Of a stretch of DNA of 64,000 bases, positions 17,256 to 26,734 are shown piece after piece. Within the stretch, counting starts at the first letter, position 1, and each line of letters starts with the position of its first letter. Position numbers and translations under genes: made by a program. A model generated the notes under the pieces. It was not told the DNA's origin and made no database searches. It saw nothing but the letters and a program-made list of their open reading frames with translations. The DNA lies in assembly GCF_900447045.1 (NCBI RefSeq), contig NZ_UAWH01000018.1, positions 1 through 64,000 of the forward strand. The letters run 5' to 3'. This DNA is from Clostridium paraputrificum. Its GTDB lineage: Bacteria > Bacillota > Clostridia > Clostridiales > Clostridiaceae.

Positions 17256-17291
17256 AGGAGGTGAGCTGCTTACAAAGCAGCAGAAAAGATG
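17256..17291 (+). promoter_or_regulatory. mraY ribosome-binding site bridged by a hairpin
   Basis: The only Shine-Dalgarno, AGGAGGTG (17256-17263), lies 27 nt before the mraY ATG, too far for direct use. The gap holds a perfect 7-bp hairpin, GCTGCTT (17265-17271) against AAGCAGC (17275-17281), with triloop ACA. Folding it leaves about 10 nt between Shine-Dalgarno and ATG. No other start codon is available in frame because a TGA lies at the foot of the hairpin. Confidence 0.7.
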
Positions 17292-18263
17292 GGGGAATTA
17301 TTTAGTGGATTTTTTAATAGAACAGTATTAGTAGCATTTGGGTTAGGACTAGTTTTTTCATTAATACTAGGGCCTATAATAATTCCAATGCTTCATAAAC
17401 TTAAGTTTGGTCAAAATATAAGAAAAGATGGGCCACAAAGCCATATGAAGAAAGCTGGAACACCTACTATTGGGGGATTAATATTTCTAATTTCTATTAC
17501 TTTGGTAATGATAATAATGAGATATAAGTTTACTAGTGAAGGTATGATAGTTTTATATGGAACTCTAGCTTTTGGACTTATAGGTTTTTTAGATGATATT
17601 TTAAAGATTATTCATAAAGAAAATGAAGGATTAAAATCAGGACAAAAGTTTATACTTCAAATAATATTTTCTGTAGCTTTAGCTTACTATGGTTATAAGT
17701 TTGTAGGAACATCAATATCAATACCATTTGCAGATTTTGCTATAGATTTGAAGTGGATATACATACCTTTTGTAATTTTCTATTATGCAGCTATTACTAA
17801 TGCAGTTAATTTAACTGATGGATTAGATGGTTTAGCTACATCAGTAAGTGTTTTAGTTTTTACTTTCTTTAGTATTTTAGCCTTTAATATGGGGCATTAC
17901 AGCGTAGCAGTATTTGCTATAGCTTTAGTGGGAGCATTAATAGGATTTTTAAAATTCAATGCATATAAAGCAAGGGTGTTTATGGGTGATACAGGATCTT
18001 TAGCATTAGGTGGAGCATTAGCCACAATTATGATGGTATTAAAAACTCCACTAGTAGTTTTAATAGTTGGAGGAATTTATGTTGCTGAGACACTTTCAGT
18101 AGTTATTCAGGTTACTTCATTTAAGTTAACAGGAAAGAGAGTGTTTAAGATGGCTCCATTACATCACCATTTTGAACAATGTGGATGGTCAGAAGTAAAG
18201 ATAGTAACAGTATTCTCTATAATAACTTTAATATTATGCATTATAGGTTTTGTTTCACTTTAG
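17289..18263 (+). CDS. mraY: Phospho-N-acetylmuramoyl-pentapeptide transferase MraY
   Basis: The 324-residue integral membrane enzyme links the MurNAc-pentapeptide to undecaprenyl phosphate (lipid I). Visible marks are [16 protein letters not shown] (about 48-63), GFLDDILK (metal-binding aspartates), [22 protein letters not shown] and the C-terminal MAPLHHHFE histidine motif. About ten hydrophobic spans are seen. The start codon is fixed by an upstream stop and depends on an unusual hairpin-bridged ribosome site. Confidence 0.96.
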   Translation: MGELFSGFFNRTVLVAFGLGLVFSLILGPIIIPMLHKLKFGQNIRKDGPQSHMKKAGTPTIGGLIFLISITLVMIIMRYKFTSEGMIVLYGTLAFGLIGFLDDILKIIHKENEGLKSGQKFILQIIFSVALAYYGYKFVGTSISIPFADFAIDLKWIYIPFVIFYYAAITNAVNLTDGLDGLATSVSVLVFTFFSILAFNMGHYSVAVFAIALVGALIGFLKFNAYKARVFMGDTGSLALGGALATIMMVLKTPLVVLIVGGIYVAETLSVVIQVTSFKLTGKRVFKMAPLHHHFEQCGWSEVKIVTVFSIITLILCIIGFVSL

Positions 18264-18288
18264 TAATAGATAGGTGGAGGATTTATGT

Positions 18289-19410
18289 ATGATGAAAGGT
18301 AGACCCAAAAAAAGAAAAATGGGGACTATAGATTATGGCATTTTTTATACAGTACTTATTTTAGTTGCTATAGGAACTGTAATGATATATTCGGCAAGTT
18401 CTTATTTTGCAATGTTTAAGCAACATGATAGTACTGCCTTCTTAAAAAAACAGTTGATTGCTTGTGCTTTAGGAGCAATAGCCTTATTTGTTTTTATGGC
18501 TATTGACTATCATAAGTTAAAGAGAGTAACAGGAATATTAATGGTAGTTACTGTTCCATTACTTTTTGCTGTTTACTTATTTGAGCCAACAAATGGTGCA
18601 TATAGATGGATAAAGCTAGGACCATTATCCTTTCAGCCCTCTGAGTTGGCAAAATATGTAGTTGTCCTCTTTTTAGCTTGGCATTTAACTAAAAAAGGTG
18701 ATGGAATAAAAGATTTTTGGCATGGAGTTATTCCACCATTATGTGTAGGTGGTCTTTATGCAGGTATGGTTCTTGCTCAAAAGAATCTTAGTGTTGCAGC
18801 TCTTATTATGATAGTAACCTTTGTTTTGCTATTTGTAGCAGGTGGTCAGAATAAGCATATGTTTGGTGTTGTAGCTCCAACCCTTGTGGCAGCAGCCTTG
18901 GTTTTTGCCTTAGGAGAGGAGTATAGAAGAGATAGAATGCTAAATTTCTTAGATCCTTGGAAAGATGCAGCTGATAAAGGATATCAGCTTATCCAGTCCT
19001 TTTATGCCTTAGGGGCAGGGGGACTTACAGGATTAGGTTTAGGACAATCAAGACAAAAGACAATATATATGCCAGAGCCACATAATGACTTTATATTCTC
19101 TATAATTGGTGAAGAATTAGGGCTAATAGGGTGCTTAGTAATAATATCTCTATTTGTATTTTTAATTTGGAGAGGTGTTAAGGTGGCAATGGAAGCAAGA
19201 GATACTTACGGTTCATTGTTAGCTATGGGGATTACAAGTATAATTGGATTCCAAGCAATAATAAATATAGCTGTTGTAACTGGTTCAATGCCTGTAACTG
19301 GAGTTCCCCTTCCTTTTATAAGTTATGGTGGAACATCATTAGCTATAACCATGACGGCAATGGGCGTGTTATTAAATATATCTAGACAGCGTGTAGGTAA
19401 AGAAGATTAA
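18289..19410 (+). CDS. spoVE: SEDS-family peptidoglycan glycosyltransferase (SpoVE/FtsW)
   Basis: The 373-residue protein has ten predicted membrane spans and the SEDS signatures YRWIKLGPLSFQPSELAK (about 106-123), GLGQSRQK, EPHNDFIFSIIGEELG and PLPFISYGGTS near the C-terminus. SEDS proteins polymerise lipid II together with a class B PBP, here the PASTA-bearing one upstream. I chose ATG 18289, 8 nt after GGTGGAGG; the in-frame GTG at 18274 is itself part of that ribosome site. Its position suits either FtsW or SpoVE. Confidence 0.9.
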   Translation: MMKGRPKKRKMGTIDYGIFYTVLILVAIGTVMIYSASSYFAMFKQHDSTAFLKKQLIACALGAIALFVFMAIDYHKLKRVTGILMVVTVPLLFAVYLFEPTNGAYRWIKLGPLSFQPSELAKYVVVLFLAWHLTKKGDGIKDFWHGVIPPLCVGGLYAGMVLAQKNLSVAALIMIVTFVLLFVAGGQNKHMFGVVAPTLVAAALVFALGEEYRRDRMLNFLDPWKDAADKGYQLIQSFYALGAGGLTGLGLGQSRQKTIYMPEPHNDFIFSIIGEELGLIGCLVIISLFVFLIWRGVKVAMEARDTYGSLLAMGITSIIGFQAIINIAVVTGSMPVTGVPLPFISYGGTSLAITMTAMGVLLNISRQRVGKED

Positions 19411-19414
19411 TAAG

Positions 19415-19449
19415 ATACTACTGTACAAAATGTGCAGTAGTATTTTTTA
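19415..19449 (+). terminator. Terminator after spoVE
   Basis: ATACTACTGTAC (19415-19426) pairs with GTGCAGTAGTAT (19432-19443) with one G-U pair, followed by TTTTTT. It splits the cluster into two transcription units. The 225 bp that follow up to ftsQ is A/T-rich with no clear gene. Confidence 0.92.
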
Positions 19450-19676
19450 TATATAAAAGTGTAAAACTTTAAGTACGAAAGGAAAAAATAAATATTTACC
19501 ACACCTTTTTTATACAATTATTTATAAAAAAGTAAAGGGAGATTAAATAGATAATTATAAAAAATATCTTAATTATCATATTTTTTTAATGAAATAGGTA
19601 ATATAAAGTGGTATGATATAAGAAGGAAAAGTGTATATTATGTTAATTTATAAAAAGTTTGGAATAGGGATGGATT

Positions 19677-20423
19677 ATGGTAAAAAGCAACAATATTTAT
19701 ATAAGAAAAAAGAGAAAAAAAAGATTAATTAAGAAATGCATATTACTCCTTATATTATTATTAGGAATAGGAACTTTTCTAGCTTACAAAACGGAGTTTT
19801 TTACGGTAAATAAAATAGTGTATAAAGGAGATTCTTTAATAACAGGAGAGTTTGTTAAAACAAATGCAGAAGAAGTTAAGGGTAGTAATATAATTACTTT
19901 TAATAAAGATGAACTAATAAAAAAGTTAATGCAAAATCCATATGTAAATACAGTTACAATATCCAAAAAGTTACCAAAAACCTTAGAGGTTAATGTAAAC
20001 GAAAAGAAAGGTATATATTATCAAAAGAATGGAAATAGCTTTGATATAATTTCTGAAGATTTACATTTATTAGAAAGAACAAATTCTTTAGATGGGAAAA
20101 ACTTAATTGAAATAAAAGGACTAAATATTAAAGATAAAGAAGTTGGGATGAAAATAGAGGAAAATACAAGGTTAGAAAAAGTATTAAATTTACTATATAA
20201 AGCTGAAGAGAAAATGCAAAAAGATAATAAGGGTGTTAGTATTACATCCTTGGATGTTAATGATATGGCAAATATGAAAATTTATTTTGGTGATATCCAA
20301 GTATTATTAGGAAATGATGAAAACTTAACAAAAAAGTTAAGTGATGCTATGAATATATATATTCATGCAAAACCAAAGGAATATATAAAAGTTGGCCATG
20401 AAGGCTCACCAGATTATAAATAA
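19677..20423 (+). CDS. ftsQ: Cell-division protein FtsQ/DivIB
   Basis: The 248-residue protein has a basic cytoplasmic N-terminus (RKKRKKRLIKKC), one membrane span (about 23-40) and an extracellular POTRA domain beginning FFTVNKIVYKGDSLITGEFV, then a beta domain. FtsQ/DivIB joins FtsL and FtsB-like partners at the septum. A clear terminator separates it from spoVE, and a run of A/T-only sequence containing GTATGATATAAG may hold its promoter. The weak ribosome site GGGATGG precedes the ATG. Confidence 0.9.
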   Translation: MVKSNNIYIRKKRKKRLIKKCILLLILLLGIGTFLAYKTEFFTVNKIVYKGDSLITGEFVKTNAEEVKGSNIITFNKDELIKKLMQNPYVNTVTISKKLPKTLEVNVNEKKGIYYQKNGNSFDIISEDLHLLERTNSLDGKNLIEIKGLNIKDKEVGMKIEENTRLEKVLNLLYKAEEKMQKDNKGVSITSLDVNDMANMKIYFGDIQVLLGNDENLTKKLSDAMNIYIHAKPKEYIKVGHEGSPDYK

Positions 20424-20434
20424 GGAGGAGTAAG

Positions 20435-21163
20435 ATGAAAAAGCAAACATCACAAATATTTGTTGCAGTAGTATGTGCATTATTAGGATTCTTACTTGCA
20501 TATCAGTTTAAAATGCTTGCTAAAAAGGATGGTACTGATGGCAACATAAATAATACTGATATAATAAGTGAAGTTGAAAGTTTAAAGAAAGAAAAAGAAG
20601 AGTTAGCATCTACAAACTCAAAACTTACAGAGGAAATAAAAAAATTAGAAGAGAGTGCTACAGAAAATGGTAAGGTTGACTTAGAAGTAAAGAAAGCACT
20701 TGATAATGCAAGAATACAGCTTGGAACAGTGGATGTTAAAGGGCCAGGGATTATAGTTACTATAAAACCTAAGACACCGATATTTAGCAATGCTACTGAT
20801 ACAAGTGTGGATTTAGGAAGTGCTGAACTTGTACATTTAGTAAATACCTTATGGTATGCTAGAGCAGAGGCTATATCTATTAACGATTATAGAGTAACTG
20901 CTCAAACTGGTATAATGAACTCTTCTGGAACTAGTATAATATGGATAGGAACATCGGGAAGAAAGGTAAGTCCTAAAGAAACTATTGTTATAAAAGCCAT
21001 AGGAGATAAAACTAAGCTAAATGTAGCATTAGATTTTCCTGGAGCTTTAAAGTTTGGTGCTTTGGATAATTATGATGTTACCTATAAGGTTGTAGATGAT
21101 ATATTTATTGAAAAAACTACAGAGTCATATAGAACCGATTTTATTACACCAGTAAAGGAGTAA
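20435..21163 (+). CDS. DUF881 protein (YlxW/YlxX type), first copy
   Basis: The 242-residue protein has one N-terminal membrane span (about 8-27), a coiled-coil (about 47-75, VESLKKEKEELASTNSKLTEEIK) and a DUF881 domain with GTVDVKGPGIIVTIKP and AEAISINDYRVTAQTGI. DUF881 proteins sit between divIB and sepF in many Firmicutes (B. subtilis ylxW and ylxX), and their molecular role is unresolved. A related gene follows after sbp, so the pair probably arose by duplication. A strong AAGGAGGAG site precedes the ATG. Confidence 0.88.
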   Translation: MKKQTSQIFVAVVCALLGFLLAYQFKMLAKKDGTDGNINNTDIISEVESLKKEKEELASTNSKLTEEIKKLEESATENGKVDLEVKKALDNARIQLGTVDVKGPGIIVTIKPKTPIFSNATDTSVDLGSAELVHLVNTLWYARAEAISINDYRVTAQTGIMNSSGTSIIWIGTSGRKVSPKETIVIKAIGDKTKLNVALDFPGALKFGALDNYDVTYKVVDDIFIEKTTESYRTDFITPVKE

Positions 21164-21176
21164 GGAGGAATAATTA

Positions 21177-21518
21177 ATGATAGCAATCATAGGACTTTTA
21201 TTTGGAATTATATTAGGGGTTGTTTTTGATGTAAATATACCAGAAAGATTTTCACCATATATGTCAGTAGCTATTCTTGCCTGCTTAGATTCAGTTTTTG
21301 GTGCAGTAAGAGCTAATTTATCAAAGAACTTTCAAGCAGATATATTTATATCTGGATTTTTTGGGAATGCAGTGTTAGCAGCAGCGTTAGCTTATTTGGG
21401 GGATAAATTAGGAATTCCTATATATATAGCAGCAGTTATTGTTTTTGGTGGAAGAATATTTGATAATTTTGCTATTATAAGAAGATTAATCATAGAAAAA
21501 TATAAAAGTAGGCAATGA
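21177..21518 (+). CDS. sbp: Small basic membrane protein Sbp (DUF1290)
   Basis: This 113-residue protein carries three or four hydrophobic segments and the family stretch LLFGIILGVVFDVNIPERFSPYMSVAILACLDSVFGAVRA. Sbp lies between the two DUF881 genes, exactly as in the B. subtilis ylxW-ylxX-sbp group. Function is unknown. It starts 13 nt after the previous stop, with AAGGAGGAAT upstream. Confidence 0.9.
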   Translation: MIAIIGLLFGIILGVVFDVNIPERFSPYMSVAILACLDSVFGAVRANLSKNFQADIFISGFFGNAVLAAALAYLGDKLGIPIYIAAVIVFGGRIFDNFAIIRRLIIEKYKSRQ

Positions 21519-21527
21519 GGTGATTAA

Positions 21528-22256
21528 ATGAAAAATAAGAGCGCAAAGATTGCTCTTTTCATTGGAACACTGATAGTAGGTATATTAATTGCAATTAACT
21601 TCAATTTTGACGGGATAGCTTCAAAGCAATTAACAGCAAAGGAATATCAAGATGCTATTGAAGAGAGAACACAGCTATATAAGCAAATAAGTTTATTACA
21701 AAAAAGCAATAGAGAATTTCAAGAGAAGATAGATAAGTATAAAAATGATGATAAAATGAATGGAAAAGTATTAGAAGATATGAGAAATCAGTTAGGTGAT
21801 TATGGGATGTTAACAGGGCTAAATGAGGTAAAAGGGCCTGGACTTATAATTACAATTAATGATGCCATTATTAACTATGATGAAGATACAGATTATGAAG
21901 TAATGAATAAGATATTGCATGATAGTGATATGGCTTTATTAATAAATGAGCTAAGAGGTAGTGGTGCAGAGGCTATTTCGGTAAACAATCATAGAGTAAC
22001 ACCTAATACTGCTGTTGTATGTAATAGTGCCTTTTTAGGATTTGATGATGGAGATAGAGAGGCAGCACCTTTTAAAATTTATGTAATAGGAAATGCAGAG
22101 TTAATGGAAGAATCCCTAAATTCAGAGGGAAGCCATTTAAGAGTATTGAAGCAATTTAGAGGTTTGGACGTTACAGTTGAAAAAAGTGATGAAATTATAA
22201 TGCCAGCAGCTAGCAATCATGCTGTAGAATATGCTGAAGAAGACATTAATAAATAA
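21528..22256 (+). CDS. DUF881 protein (YlxW/YlxX type), second copy
   Basis: The 242-residue protein repeats the plan of its upstream paralogue: one membrane span (about 8-25), a coiled-coil (about 42-75) and a DUF881 domain with GLNEVKGPGLIITIND and GAEAISVNNHRVTPNTAV. Similar length, order and domain suggest a division-associated envelope role shared with the first copy. GAGGTGATTAA serves as ribosome site. Confidence 0.88.
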   Translation: MKNKSAKIALFIGTLIVGILIAINFNFDGIASKQLTAKEYQDAIEERTQLYKQISLLQKSNREFQEKIDKYKNDDKMNGKVLEDMRNQLGDYGMLTGLNEVKGPGLIITINDAIINYDEDTDYEVMNKILHDSDMALLINELRGSGAEAISVNNHRVTPNTAVVCNSAFLGFDDGDREAAPFKIYVIGNAELMEESLNSEGSHLRVLKQFRGLDVTVEKSDEIIMPAASNHAVEYAEEDINK

Positions 22257-22347
22257 TATTTTTATAATATTATGAAGGATATTTAACTTTTATGCAGAAT
22301 TACTTTATAGTAAAGTATTAGTTACTCTTGTTAGGAGGGAAACGGCT

Positions 22348-23022
22348 ATGGATATAAAGAATAATATAGAAAGTTTGAGACGTAATATACCAAATGAAGT
22401 TACGCTATTAGCGGTTTCTAAGACTAAACCTCTAAATGAACTAGAGGAAGCATATAATGCAGGAATTAGGGATTTTGGAGAGAATAAAGTCCAAGAACTT
22501 AAAGATAAGTTTGAAAACTTTCATAAAGATGTAAGATGGCATTTTATTGGAAACCTTCAAACTAATAAAGTGAAATATTTGGTGGGTAAAACTTTTCTTA
22601 TTCATTCCCTTTCTAGTATTAAGTTATTAGAAGTTATAGAAAAGGAATTTGGTAAAAAGAATATTATAGCTGATACTTTAATTCAGATAAATATTGGTCG
22701 TGAAGAAAGTAAGGGTGGTCTACTTGAGGAAGACTTAGATACTTTAATAGAAGCGATTGAAAAATGTAAATTTGTTAAAGTAAAAGGGATAATGTCTGTT
22801 ATACCAAAGGGAAATGAAGAGAGCAATAGGTATTATTTTAAAAAGGTAAAGGATATTTTTGATTCATTAAAAAATAAGGAATTTAAAAATATACAAATGG
22901 AAATTTTGTCTATGGGAATGACACACGATTATCATATTGCTATAGAAGAAGGATCAAATTTCATTAGAATTGGAGAGGGAATCTTCGGAAAGAGAAATTA
23001 TAATTTACAGGAGGAAAAGTAA
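22348..23022 (+). CDS. ylmE: YggS/YlmE-family PLP-binding protein
   Basis: The 224-residue protein is an alanine-racemase-fold single-domain PLP protein. The lysine that binds the cofactor lies in LLAVSKTKP (about 19-27); FGENKVQEL and WHFIGNLQTNK are characteristic, as is GMTHDYHIAIEEGSNFIRIGEGIFG at the end. The family controls PLP and amino-acid homeostasis rather than racemising. It begins the ylmE-sepF-ylmG-ylmH-divIVA group; TTAGGAGGG precedes the ATG. Confidence 0.95.
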   Translation: MDIKNNIESLRRNIPNEVTLLAVSKTKPLNELEEAYNAGIRDFGENKVQELKDKFENFHKDVRWHFIGNLQTNKVKYLVGKTFLIHSLSSIKLLEVIEKEFGKKNIIADTLIQINIGREESKGGLLEEDLDTLIEAIEKCKFVKVKGIMSVIPKGNEESNRYYFKKVKDIFDSLKNKEFKNIQMEILSMGMTHDYHIAIEEGSNFIRIGEGIFGKRNYNLQEEK

Positions 23023-23481
23023 ATGAGTGACATGAAAACAAAATTAAAATCATTTTTAGGGTTTGGAGAATACGATGAGTATGATGAGGAGTTCGACGAT
23101 TTAGACGAATTAGAAGATGAAGATGGATTAGAGGAAGCTATTGAACCTGTTATCCAAAATAAAAAGAACAATAAAGTTGTAAATATTCATACTTCATCAT
23201 CTGCAAAAGTTACTATAACTAAACCAGTAGCATATGAAGAAGCTACAGAAATATGTGATGCATTAAAAAATAGAAGAATAGTTCTTGTAAATACAACAGC
23301 TCTTGAAATTAGAATAGCTCAAAGATTATTAGATTTCATTAGTGGATCTTGTTATGCTTTAGGTGGAGAACTTCAAGAAATTGAAAAGGGTGTATATATA
23401 CTTTCACCATCAAATGTAGAAGTAACGAATGAATTAAAGAGTGAATTAAGTTCAAAAGCATTATTTAGTTGGACAAAGTAG
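23023..23481 (+). CDS. sepF: FtsZ-associated septum protein SepF
   Basis: The 152-residue protein has an N-terminal amphipathic membrane-binding segment ([17 protein letters not shown]), an acidic linker, and a SepF domain from about residue 65 ([31 protein letters not shown], then [33 protein letters not shown]). SepF forms rings that align FtsZ filaments and tether them to the membrane. It starts directly after the ylmE stop, sharing the AGGAGGAAA site at the end of that gene. Confidence 0.96.
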   Translation: MSDMKTKLKSFLGFGEYDEYDEEFDDLDELEDEDGLEEAIEPVIQNKKNNKVVNIHTSSSAKVTITKPVAYEEATEICDALKNRRIVLVNTTALEIRIAQRLLDFISGSCYALGGELQEIEKGVYILSPSNVEVTNELKSELSSKALFSWTK

Positions 23482-23490
23482 GTGGGTATA

Positions 23491-23751
23491 ATGGGAATGT
23501 TACTAAATCTAATTTCTACATTTTTTAGAGTACTAGAAGTAATAATAGTTATAGAATGCCTAGGATCATGGATTATTCAAGATAGAGGCAATGAAATAAT
23601 GAGATTTTTAAATAGTATAACTTCCCCAGTGTTAGAACCATTTAGGCAAATACAATATAAGTTTTTAGGAAACTTACCTATTGACTTATCACCAATATTT
23701 GCAATATTTGCGATTCAAATAGTCGAAAGACTATTGTATATGATATTTTAA
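23491..23751 (+). CDS. ylmG: YggT-family membrane protein (YlmG)
   Basis: This 86-residue protein has two hydrophobic segments (about 2-22 and 65-84) and the YggT stretch SWIIQDRGNEIMRFLNSITSPVLEPFRQI. The family affects membrane or septum organisation; in plastids relatives influence nucleoid distribution. I chose ATG 23491, 6 nt after TAGGTGG; the GTG at 23482 overlaps that ribosome site and the previous stop region. Confidence 0.92.
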   Translation: MGMLLNLISTFFRVLEVIIVIECLGSWIIQDRGNEIMRFLNSITSPVLEPFRQIQYKFLGNLPIDLSPIFAIFAIQIVERLLYMIF

Positions 23752-23753
23752 CA

Positions 23754-24521
23754 ATGGATAAGAAGACTCTATTACAAAGTTTCAATGAAGAGGATAGGTT
23801 AGAAGTTTTAAACTTATATGAAAAATATGAGTTGTCCTATGAAAAGGATATACCCTTGTTTGGTAACAACTTTTATCCACCTAACATATGGAAGTTTTTT
23901 GAGAAGTTTACAAGCACTAATGATTTTAAAGTAACATCATTTGGATTTTTTGAAGATGCAGAGAGAAGAATGATATCTTTCAATAATATTTATGAAGTTC
24001 CATTTCCTATGAAAATATTAAAAATAATAAATACATCTAAGTTTACAACACCTAGTCATAGAGATTATTTAGGATCAATTTTAGCTCTAGGGATAAAGAG
24101 AAATAAACTTGGAGATTTAATTATAAAAAGTGGTGAATGCTATTTACCTGTATGTGAAGAGATTGCTGATTATATAATAAGTAATTTAGAAACAGTAGGT
24201 AAATCACCCTGTAAGGTTATTCTTTTAGAAGAGGATTTTATTCCTTTTACACCTGAATTTAAGGAAGAGATTATTTTAATACCATCTTTAAGGCTAGATT
24301 CTATAGTATCTAAGGTAATGAAGTTATCTAGAAGCAAAGCACAAGATGTAATAGAAGCAGGTAAAGTTTTAGTTGATTATAATACCATTAGAGATAAAAG
24401 CAAAGAGGTATTAAGTGGTGAGAGAATAACTATAAGAGGAGTTGGAAAGTTTATTTTGGGAGATATAGTTGGGAATAGTAAAAGTGGTAAATATAAAGTA
24501 ATTATAAAAAAATATACATAA
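23754..24521 (+). CDS. ylmH: S4-domain RNA-binding protein YlmH
   Basis: The 255-residue protein has an N-terminal YlmH domain and a C-terminal S4 RNA-binding domain (about 180-240; RLDSIVSKVMKLSRSKAQDVIEAGKVLVD). Work on B. subtilis YlmH implicates this family in rescue of ribosome-nascent chain complexes, and rqcH is also present in this window. The ATG comes 2 nt after the ylmG stop and has no visible Shine-Dalgarno (ATATTTTAACA precedes it), so translation is likely coupled to ylmG. Confidence 0.93.
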   Translation: MDKKTLLQSFNEEDRLEVLNLYEKYELSYEKDIPLFGNNFYPPNIWKFFEKFTSTNDFKVTSFGFFEDAERRMISFNNIYEVPFPMKILKIINTSKFTTPSHRDYLGSILALGIKRNKLGDLIIKSGECYLPVCEEIADYIISNLETVGKSPCKVILLEEDFIPFTPEFKEEIILIPSLRLDSIVSKVMKLSRSKAQDVIEAGKVLVDYNTIRDKSKEVLSGERITIRGVGKFILGDIVGNSKSGKYKVIIKKYT

Positions 24522-24536
24522 TAGAGGTGGGATTTT

Positions 24537-25142
24537 ATGAAACTTACGCCAATGGACATTAATAATAAGGAATTTAAAAGAGGATTAAGAGGGTATAATC
24601 CAGAGGAAGTTGATGAATTTTTAGATGAAGTAGTAGAAAACTATGAAGAATTATACAAAGATAATTCTAAATTAAGAGAAAAGGTTGCCACATTAACAGA
24701 GCAAATAGAGCATTACTCTAAAATCGAAAGTACTATTCAAAACACTTTAGTTTTAGCACAAAATGCTGCGGATCAAGCAAAGAGTTCAGCAGAAAAAGAG
24801 GCAGAACTAGTAGTTAAGAATGCAAATGAAACTGCACAAAGAATAGTTGATAAAGCTCATGCAGATGTTATTCAAATAAATGATGAATATGATAGAGTAA
24901 AACAAGAATTTATTAAATTTAGAGCTAAGTTTAGAAACTTTATAAATACTCAGTTAGAAACCTTTGATGATTTAGAAAAGGACGTAACTAAGAATTATAA
25001 TATTTCAACTCCTGTAGAGGATGAAGCTGCAATTGATAGCGAAGTTCAATTTAATGAAGAATCATTTAAAACAATAGAAGAAGATATTCTAACTGACAAC
25101 ATAGACGAAATAAAGAGTTTCTTTGCTTCTAAAGAAGATTAG
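24537..25142 (+). CDS. divIVA: Cell-pole and septum protein DivIVA
   Basis: The 201-residue protein begins MKLTPMDINNKEFKRGLRGYNPEEVDEFLDEV, the DivIVA N-terminal membrane-curvature-sensing domain, followed by long coiled-coils (about 35-75 and 85-150) and an acidic tail. DivIVA recognises strongly curved membrane at the septum and poles and recruits partners. GAGGTGGG precedes the ATG. It ends the division cluster and is followed by a strong terminator. Confidence 0.95.
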   Translation: MKLTPMDINNKEFKRGLRGYNPEEVDEFLDEVVENYEELYKDNSKLREKVATLTEQIEHYSKIESTIQNTLVLAQNAADQAKSSAEKEAELVVKNANETAQRIVDKAHADVIQINDEYDRVKQEFIKFRAKFRNFINTQLETFDDLEKDVTKNYNISTPVEDEAAIDSEVQFNEESFKTIEEDILTDNIDEIKSFFASKED

Positions 25143-25154
25143 TATTATACATAT

Positions 25155-25183
25155 AACACCACAACAAATGTTGTGGTGTTTTT
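25155..25183 (+). terminator. Terminator after divIVA
   Basis: A perfect 11-bp stem, AACACCACAAC (25155-25165) and GTTGTGGTGTT (25170-25180), with a 4-nt loop and trailing T residues. Confidence 0.93.
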
Positions 25184-25194
25184 AATGTCATAAG

Positions 25195-25224
25195 TTGACC
25201 GGCTAAACATAGGTATATTATAAT
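25195..25224 (+). promoter_or_regulatory. Sigma-A promoter of the rluD-pyrR operon
   Basis: TTGACC (25195-25200) and TATAAT (25219-25224) are separated by 18 bp, 31 bp upstream of the pseudouridine synthase start and directly after the divIVA terminator. No pyrimidine attenuator is apparent in the short leader. Confidence 0.8.
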
Positions 25225-25255
25225 GTTATGGAATAGAAACAGAGGAGTTTAACGA

Positions 25256-26173
25256 ATGGAAGAAGCTATTTTTAATATTAGTGCTGACTTTGAAGGAGAA
25301 AGAATTGATAAATACTTATCACAAATTTTTAAGGATAAGTCAAGATCGTTTATACAGGGCTTAATTGAAAAAGGAAATATATTAGTTAATGACAATAATA
25401 TAAAAAGTAATTATAAATTAAAGGCTTTTGATGAAGTGAAAGTTATTATGCCAGAACCTGTACATTTAAAAGTAGAAGCAGAAAACATACCATTAGATAT
25501 ACTATATGAAGATAAGGATGTAATAGTTGTTAATAAACCTCAAGGAATGGTTGTACATCCTGCTCCAGGTAACTATAATGGAACTTTAGTAAATGCTTTG
25601 TTATATCATTGTAATGATTTATCTTCTATAAACGGAGTTATAAGACCTGGTATTGTTCATAGAATTGATAAGGATACCACAGGCGTTTTAGTTGTTGCTA
25701 AGAATGATGAGGCTCATAACTTTTTATCAGATCAATTAAGAGATCATTCTATGAAAAGAGAGTATTATGCCTTAGTTGAGGGTAGAATTAAAGAGGATGA
25801 AGGTACTATTGATAAGCCTTTAGCAAGAAGTAAGAAGGATAGATTAAAAATTGGAATTGTAGAAGGTGGAAGAAGAGCTGTAACTCATTATACAGTAGTA
25901 GAAAGATATAAGAATACTACATTAGTAAAATGTGTTTTGGAAACAGGAAGAACTCATCAAATTAGAGTTCATATGTCTTCTATAGGTCATCCTCTAGTTG
26001 GAGATCCATTATATGGATTTAAGAAGAGTAAATATAGACAGGATGGTCAGATGCTACATGCTAAAACATTAGGATTTATTCATCCAAGAACAAAAGAATA
26101 TATGGAATTCTCATCTGAATTACCATTATATTTTGAAAAAATGTTGGAAAAACTAAGAAGTGAAGTTGTATAG
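25256..26173 (+). CDS. rluD: RluA/RluD-family 23S rRNA pseudouridine synthase
   Basis: The 305-residue enzyme has an N-terminal S4 domain (about 13-70) and a catalytic domain with HRIDKDTTGVLVVAKN (135-150), where Asp138 is the catalytic aspartate. RTHQIRVHMSSIGHPLVGDPLYG is the second family signature. It isomerises uridine in large-subunit rRNA. It is followed 12 nt later by pyrR, as in many Clostridia and Bacilli. The exact rRNA target cannot be assigned from sequence. Confidence 0.93.
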   Translation: MEEAIFNISADFEGERIDKYLSQIFKDKSRSFIQGLIEKGNILVNDNNIKSNYKLKAFDEVKVIMPEPVHLKVEAENIPLDILYEDKDVIVVNKPQGMVVHPAPGNYNGTLVNALLYHCNDLSSINGVIRPGIVHRIDKDTTGVLVVAKNDEAHNFLSDQLRDHSMKREYYALVEGRIKEDEGTIDKPLARSKKDRLKIGIVEGGRRAVTHYTVVERYKNTTLVKCVLETGRTHQIRVHMSSIGHPLVGDPLYGFKKSKYRQDGQMLHAKTLGFIHPRTKEYMEFSSELPLYFEKMLEKLRSEVV

Positions 26174-26185
26174 GGAGGGTAAGCT

Positions 26186-26722
26186 ATGAATTTAAAAGCT
26201 AACTTGCTTGATGATAAAGCTATAAAAAGAAGTTTAATAAGAATATCTCATGAAATTATTGAAAGAAACAAAGGTGTTGAAGATATAGTTTTAGTAGGGA
26301 TAAAAAGAAGGGGATATCCTTTAGCTCAAAGAATTGCTGTAGAAATTAATAATATTGAAGGAATAAATGTACCAGTAGGAAGTGTAGACATAACTTTCTA
26401 CAGAGATGATTTAACATTAACTGGAGAGTCTCCAAAAGTAAAAAATATAGACCTAGGTGTAAATATTCATAATAAAAAAGTAGTATTAGTAGATGATGTG
26501 TTATATACATGTAGAACAGTTAGAGCTGCAATTGATGCAGTTATTGATACAGGAAGACCTCAAGGAATACAATTAGCAGTATTAATAGATAGAGGACATA
26601 AGGAACTTCCAATAAGAGCTGATTATGTTGGTAAAAATATTCCTACGTCAAAGAATGAGAAAATTGCAGTAAGTATAAAAGAAATAGACAACGAAGATTC
26701 AGTAAAGATTTATGAAGACTAA
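26186..26722 (+). CDS. pyrR: Bifunctional pyr operon RNA-binding attenuator / uracil phosphoribosyltransferase PyrR
   Basis: The 178-residue protein has the type I phosphoribosyltransferase PRPP loop [17 protein letters not shown] (99-115) and [11 protein letters not shown] (41-51). PyrR binds pyr mRNA in the presence of UMP and promotes termination, and also converts uracil to UMP. No pyr genes lie next to it here, so it would act on a distant operon. GGGAGGGTAAG precedes the ATG. Confidence 0.95.
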   Translation: MNLKANLLDDKAIKRSLIRISHEIIERNKGVEDIVLVGIKRRGYPLAQRIAVEINNIEGINVPVGSVDITFYRDDLTLTGESPKVKNIDLGVNIHNKKVVLVDDVLYTCRTVRAAIDAVIDTGRPQGIQLAVLIDRGHKELPIRADYVGKNIPTSKNEKIAVSIKEIDNEDSVKIYED

Positions 26723-26734
26723 GGAGAATAACAT

